Below, piece after piece: positions 62,451 through 64,000 of a stretch of 64,000 bases of DNA. Source of the stretch: Oleispira sp963933055 (GTDB lineage: Bacteria; Pseudomonadota; Gammaproteobacteria; Pseudomonadales; Oceanobacteraceae); assembly GCA_963933055.1 (NCBI GenBank), contig CAWVSY010000002.1, positions 1 through 64,000 on the forward strand, written 5' to 3'. The notes below the pieces were generated by a model that worked only from the letters and a program-made list of their open reading frames with translations, was not told the DNA's origin and ran no database searches. The position numbers and the translations under genes are program-made. How positions within the stretch are numbered: position 1 is the stretch's first letter; each line of letters starts with the position of its first letter.

Positions 62451-63673
62451 CGCGTCATAAACTCCTTATTATCTTCTTCTACCGCTTTATATAATCTTTC
62501 TAAGATATCGGGCTTGGCGCTGATCACTCGGTTCCAACTGGGAATAAAAGGCGTTTCCATGGGTTTATCTAAAAAAGCTTCCCCCGCTTTCATAATATTT
62601 TGCGCGAATAATTCAACGGCTTTTTCTTCAGAGTGAATATCCAACGTTAAGCCATTCATAACAGCATCATTATGATAGGTTTCAATAAAATCTAATGCGA
62701 TTCTATAGTAGGTTGCTTTAATTGAACGAAACGTTTCGGTATTAAACGTTTTACCATTGGTAGCCAGCTTTCTGAATAATGCTTTGGAAATATCAATCGA
62801 CATTTTTGATAAGCCACCTTCATCATTATCTGACGATAAGTCTTGATGCTTATGATCATAAACATCAGCAATATCAACTTGGCATAAACGGTTATTGGCA
62901 TAGTTTCTATGCATCTCAGATAACACACCAATTTCTAGACCCCAATCACTTGGAATACGAATATCATTTAATACATCTTTACGAAATGAAAACTCTCCTG
63001 CGAGTGGATAGCGGAAGCTGTCCATAAATTGTAGGTATTCCATTTCCCCAAACATTTTTTTGAGTGCGCGTAATAATGGCGTAACAAGTAAACGACTGAC
63101 GCGGCCATTAATTTTTCCATCCGCGACACGAGCATAAAACCCCTTGCAGAATTCATAATTGAATCGAGGGTTGGCCACAGGGTAAATCAATCGTGCTAAT
63201 AGCTCTCTATCGTAAGTAACAATATCGCAATCATGAAGGGCAACAGACTCTGAACGATTTGAAGCAAGGGTATAACCCATGCAATACCAAACATTTCGCC
63301 CTTTACCCAGTTCTTTAGGGGCTAAATTTAACGCTTGCAGCTCTGCATCTAGCGCTTGCAATCTTGGCCCTTCGTTCCATAGCACTCGATGATGTTGTGG
63401 CAGCGCTCCAAAAAACGTAAGCGCATGGCGATACTGATCTTCATCAGCACGGTCTAAGCCAATCACAATTTCATTCAGATAATCAGCCCCTTTTAAATGA
63501 TTCACGATATTGGGCAAAGCATCCCCTTCCAACTCGGAAAATAGCGAAGGTAGAATTAATGACATTGGGCGCTTTTTACTAAATTCTCTTAATTCATCTT
63601 CGATGTCTGCTACAGGTCGATGGGCTAGATTGTGTAATGTTGTCACTATGCCATTTTGATAAAAGTCAGCCAT
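62447..63673 (-). CDS. Glucosyl-3-phosphoglycerate synthase-like glycosyltransferase (GT81)
   Basis: A 408-residue GT-A fold transferase. SLILPSLFSELEG opens the nucleotide-sugar domain near residue 37; IVIGLDRADED, ELGKGRNVWYCMGYTLA and the metal motif ALHDCDIVTYD (about residue 145) follow; acceptor-side RYPLAGEFSFRKDVL and DWGLEIGVLSEM are typical of GpgS/MpgS-like enzymes. It should transfer glucose from an NDP-glucose to 3-phosphoglycerate. The downstream phosphorylase and upstream HAD phosphatase complete an osmolyte pathway. Confidence 0.82.
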   Translation of the reverse strand: MADFYQNGIVTTLHNLAHRPVADIEDELREFSKKRPMSLILPSLFSELEGDALPNIVNHLKGADYLNEIVIGLDRADEDQYRHALTFFGALPQHHRVLWNEGPRLQALDAELQALNLAPKELGKGRNVWYCMGYTLASNRSESVALHDCDIVTYDRELLARLIYPVANPRFNYEFCKGFYARVADGKINGRVSRLLVTPLLRALKKMFGEMEYLQFMDSFRYPLAGEFSFRKDVLNDIRIPSDWGLEIGVLSEMHRNYANNRLCQVDIADVYDHKHQDLSSDNDEGGLSKMSIDISKALFRKLATNGKTFNTETFRSIKATYYRIALDFIETYHNDAVMNGLTLDIHSEEKAVELFAQNIMKAGEAFLDKPMETPFIPSWNRVISAKPDILERLYKAVEEDNKEFMTR

Positions 63674-63724
63674 AATATTTCCTTATTCTTAATGTTTAAT
63701 TCTTAGCGTTGTAATCGTTAATTT

Positions 63725-64000
63725 CTAAAGGTATAAAATTTTACGTAAGCCCGAATTCCAACCTCGCGGTCCAAATTCTTCTGAAATAGAAAAGCCAACG
63801 TCTCTGGTTAATTTAGGAGGTTCGTGCACAGGGGAGCGAATAATGAGCGCAAGGTCGGCTTCCTCCAGCATGGCAATATCATTGCCGCTATCACCAATAG
63901 CAATGGTCTTAATAGCGTCTAAATCGCCTTGCTTTTTATATTCAGAGGCGAGCCAAGCAAGCGCGTCACCTTTATTACAAAACCCACTTAAATGTAGAAA
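63725..64000 (-). CDS. HAD-IIB phosphatase, C-terminal part (mannosyl/glucosyl-3-phosphoglycerate phosphatase-like)
   Basis: The last 91 codons of a gene that starts beyond the right edge. The reading frame has FCNKGDALAWLA (HAD motif III lysine) and TIAIGDSGNDIAMLEEAD (motif IV acidic cluster), both typical of the Cof/MPGP group, and ends GWNSGLRKILYL. It should remove phosphate from the transferase product to give the free osmolyte. It lies 51 bp upstream of the transferase gene, so it is the first visible gene of the operon. Confidence 0.85.
   Translation of the reverse strand, partial: FLHLSGFCNKGDALAWLASEYKKQGDLDAIKTIAIGDSGNDIAMLEEADLALIIRSPVHEPPKLTRDVGFSISEEFGPRGWNSGLRKILYL

Noticed and set aside
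1..64000. CRISPR arrays, tRNA and rRNA genes
   Set aside because: No regular repeat-spacer pattern, tRNA cloverleaf or rRNA-like stretch was recognised.

Overview
The window is a stretch of ordinary-looking chromosome from an AT-leaning, aerobic gammaproteobacterium. The gene families (RpoE-ChrR photo-oxidative cluster, ArsJ, cyanase beside a PP2C/kinase fusion, Hmp/NorR, YqiJ/YqiK, glucosylglycerate-type osmolyte genes) fit a marine Oceanospirillales or Alteromonadales relative; genus cannot be fixed from sequence alone. No rRNA, tRNA, CRISPR array or intact mobile element was seen. The left edge carries a decayed IS256-family transposase.

Left third (0-22 kb): a Kef-type K+/H+ antiporter; an arsenate-detoxification operon (YraQ-like permease, small thioredoxin-fold protein, GAPDH, ArsJ); CbpA co-chaperone; the modABC molybdate importer; then a large photo-oxidative (singlet oxygen) stress island. 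In that island a minus-strand lipid/repair operon (FAD protein, photolyase, fatty acid desaturase, SnoaL-like protein, COG2907 flavoprotein, DUF1365, cyclopropane-synthase-like methyltransferase) faces a plus-strand operon (ECF sigma factor, ChrR anti-sigma, SDR, DUF2878, secreted protein, DUF3833 lipoprotein). Two exact copies and one weaker copy of a TGATCM-N16-CGTATW promoter tie the island together.

Middle (22-42 kb): a nitrogen operon (formate/nitrite-family channel, PP2C phosphatase-Ser/Thr kinase, cyanase) behind a good sigma-54 promoter; a heteromeric bacterioferritin pair plus Fur-boxed bfd; an ODP-type di-iron metallo-beta-lactamase fold protein next to a mini chemoreceptor-tip protein; glutathione-dependent formaldehyde oxidation (frmA/fghA) with a LysR gene; a bufferin-type metallophore RiPP operon (YHS protein, BufA, MNIO enzyme BufB, BufC, DoxX) with a divergent AraC regulator; and a second ECF sigma/anti-sigma pair whose own promoter and that of the downstream DUF4331-lipoprotein-TPR-HupE operon share TGCATCC-N16-CGTWT.

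Right third (42-64 kb): copper/silver efflux genes cusBA preceded by a small Cys/His-rich exported protein broken at a G9 tract; NO detoxification (hmp with sigma-54 promoter and two NorR boxes, divergent norR); a membrane-stress operon (YjfI/DUF2170, PspA, YqiJ, flotillin YqiK, 1802-residue AAA+ ATPase) headed by three 12-bp palindromes at exact 22-bp spacing; and an osmolyte operon (HAD phosphatase, GT81-like glucosyltransferase, GH13_18-like phosphorylase) that runs off the right edge. The least described parts are the YjfI-to-ATPase system with its phased operators, the ECF2 regulon, the ODP/chemoreceptor-tip pair and the broken Cys/His-rich gene.
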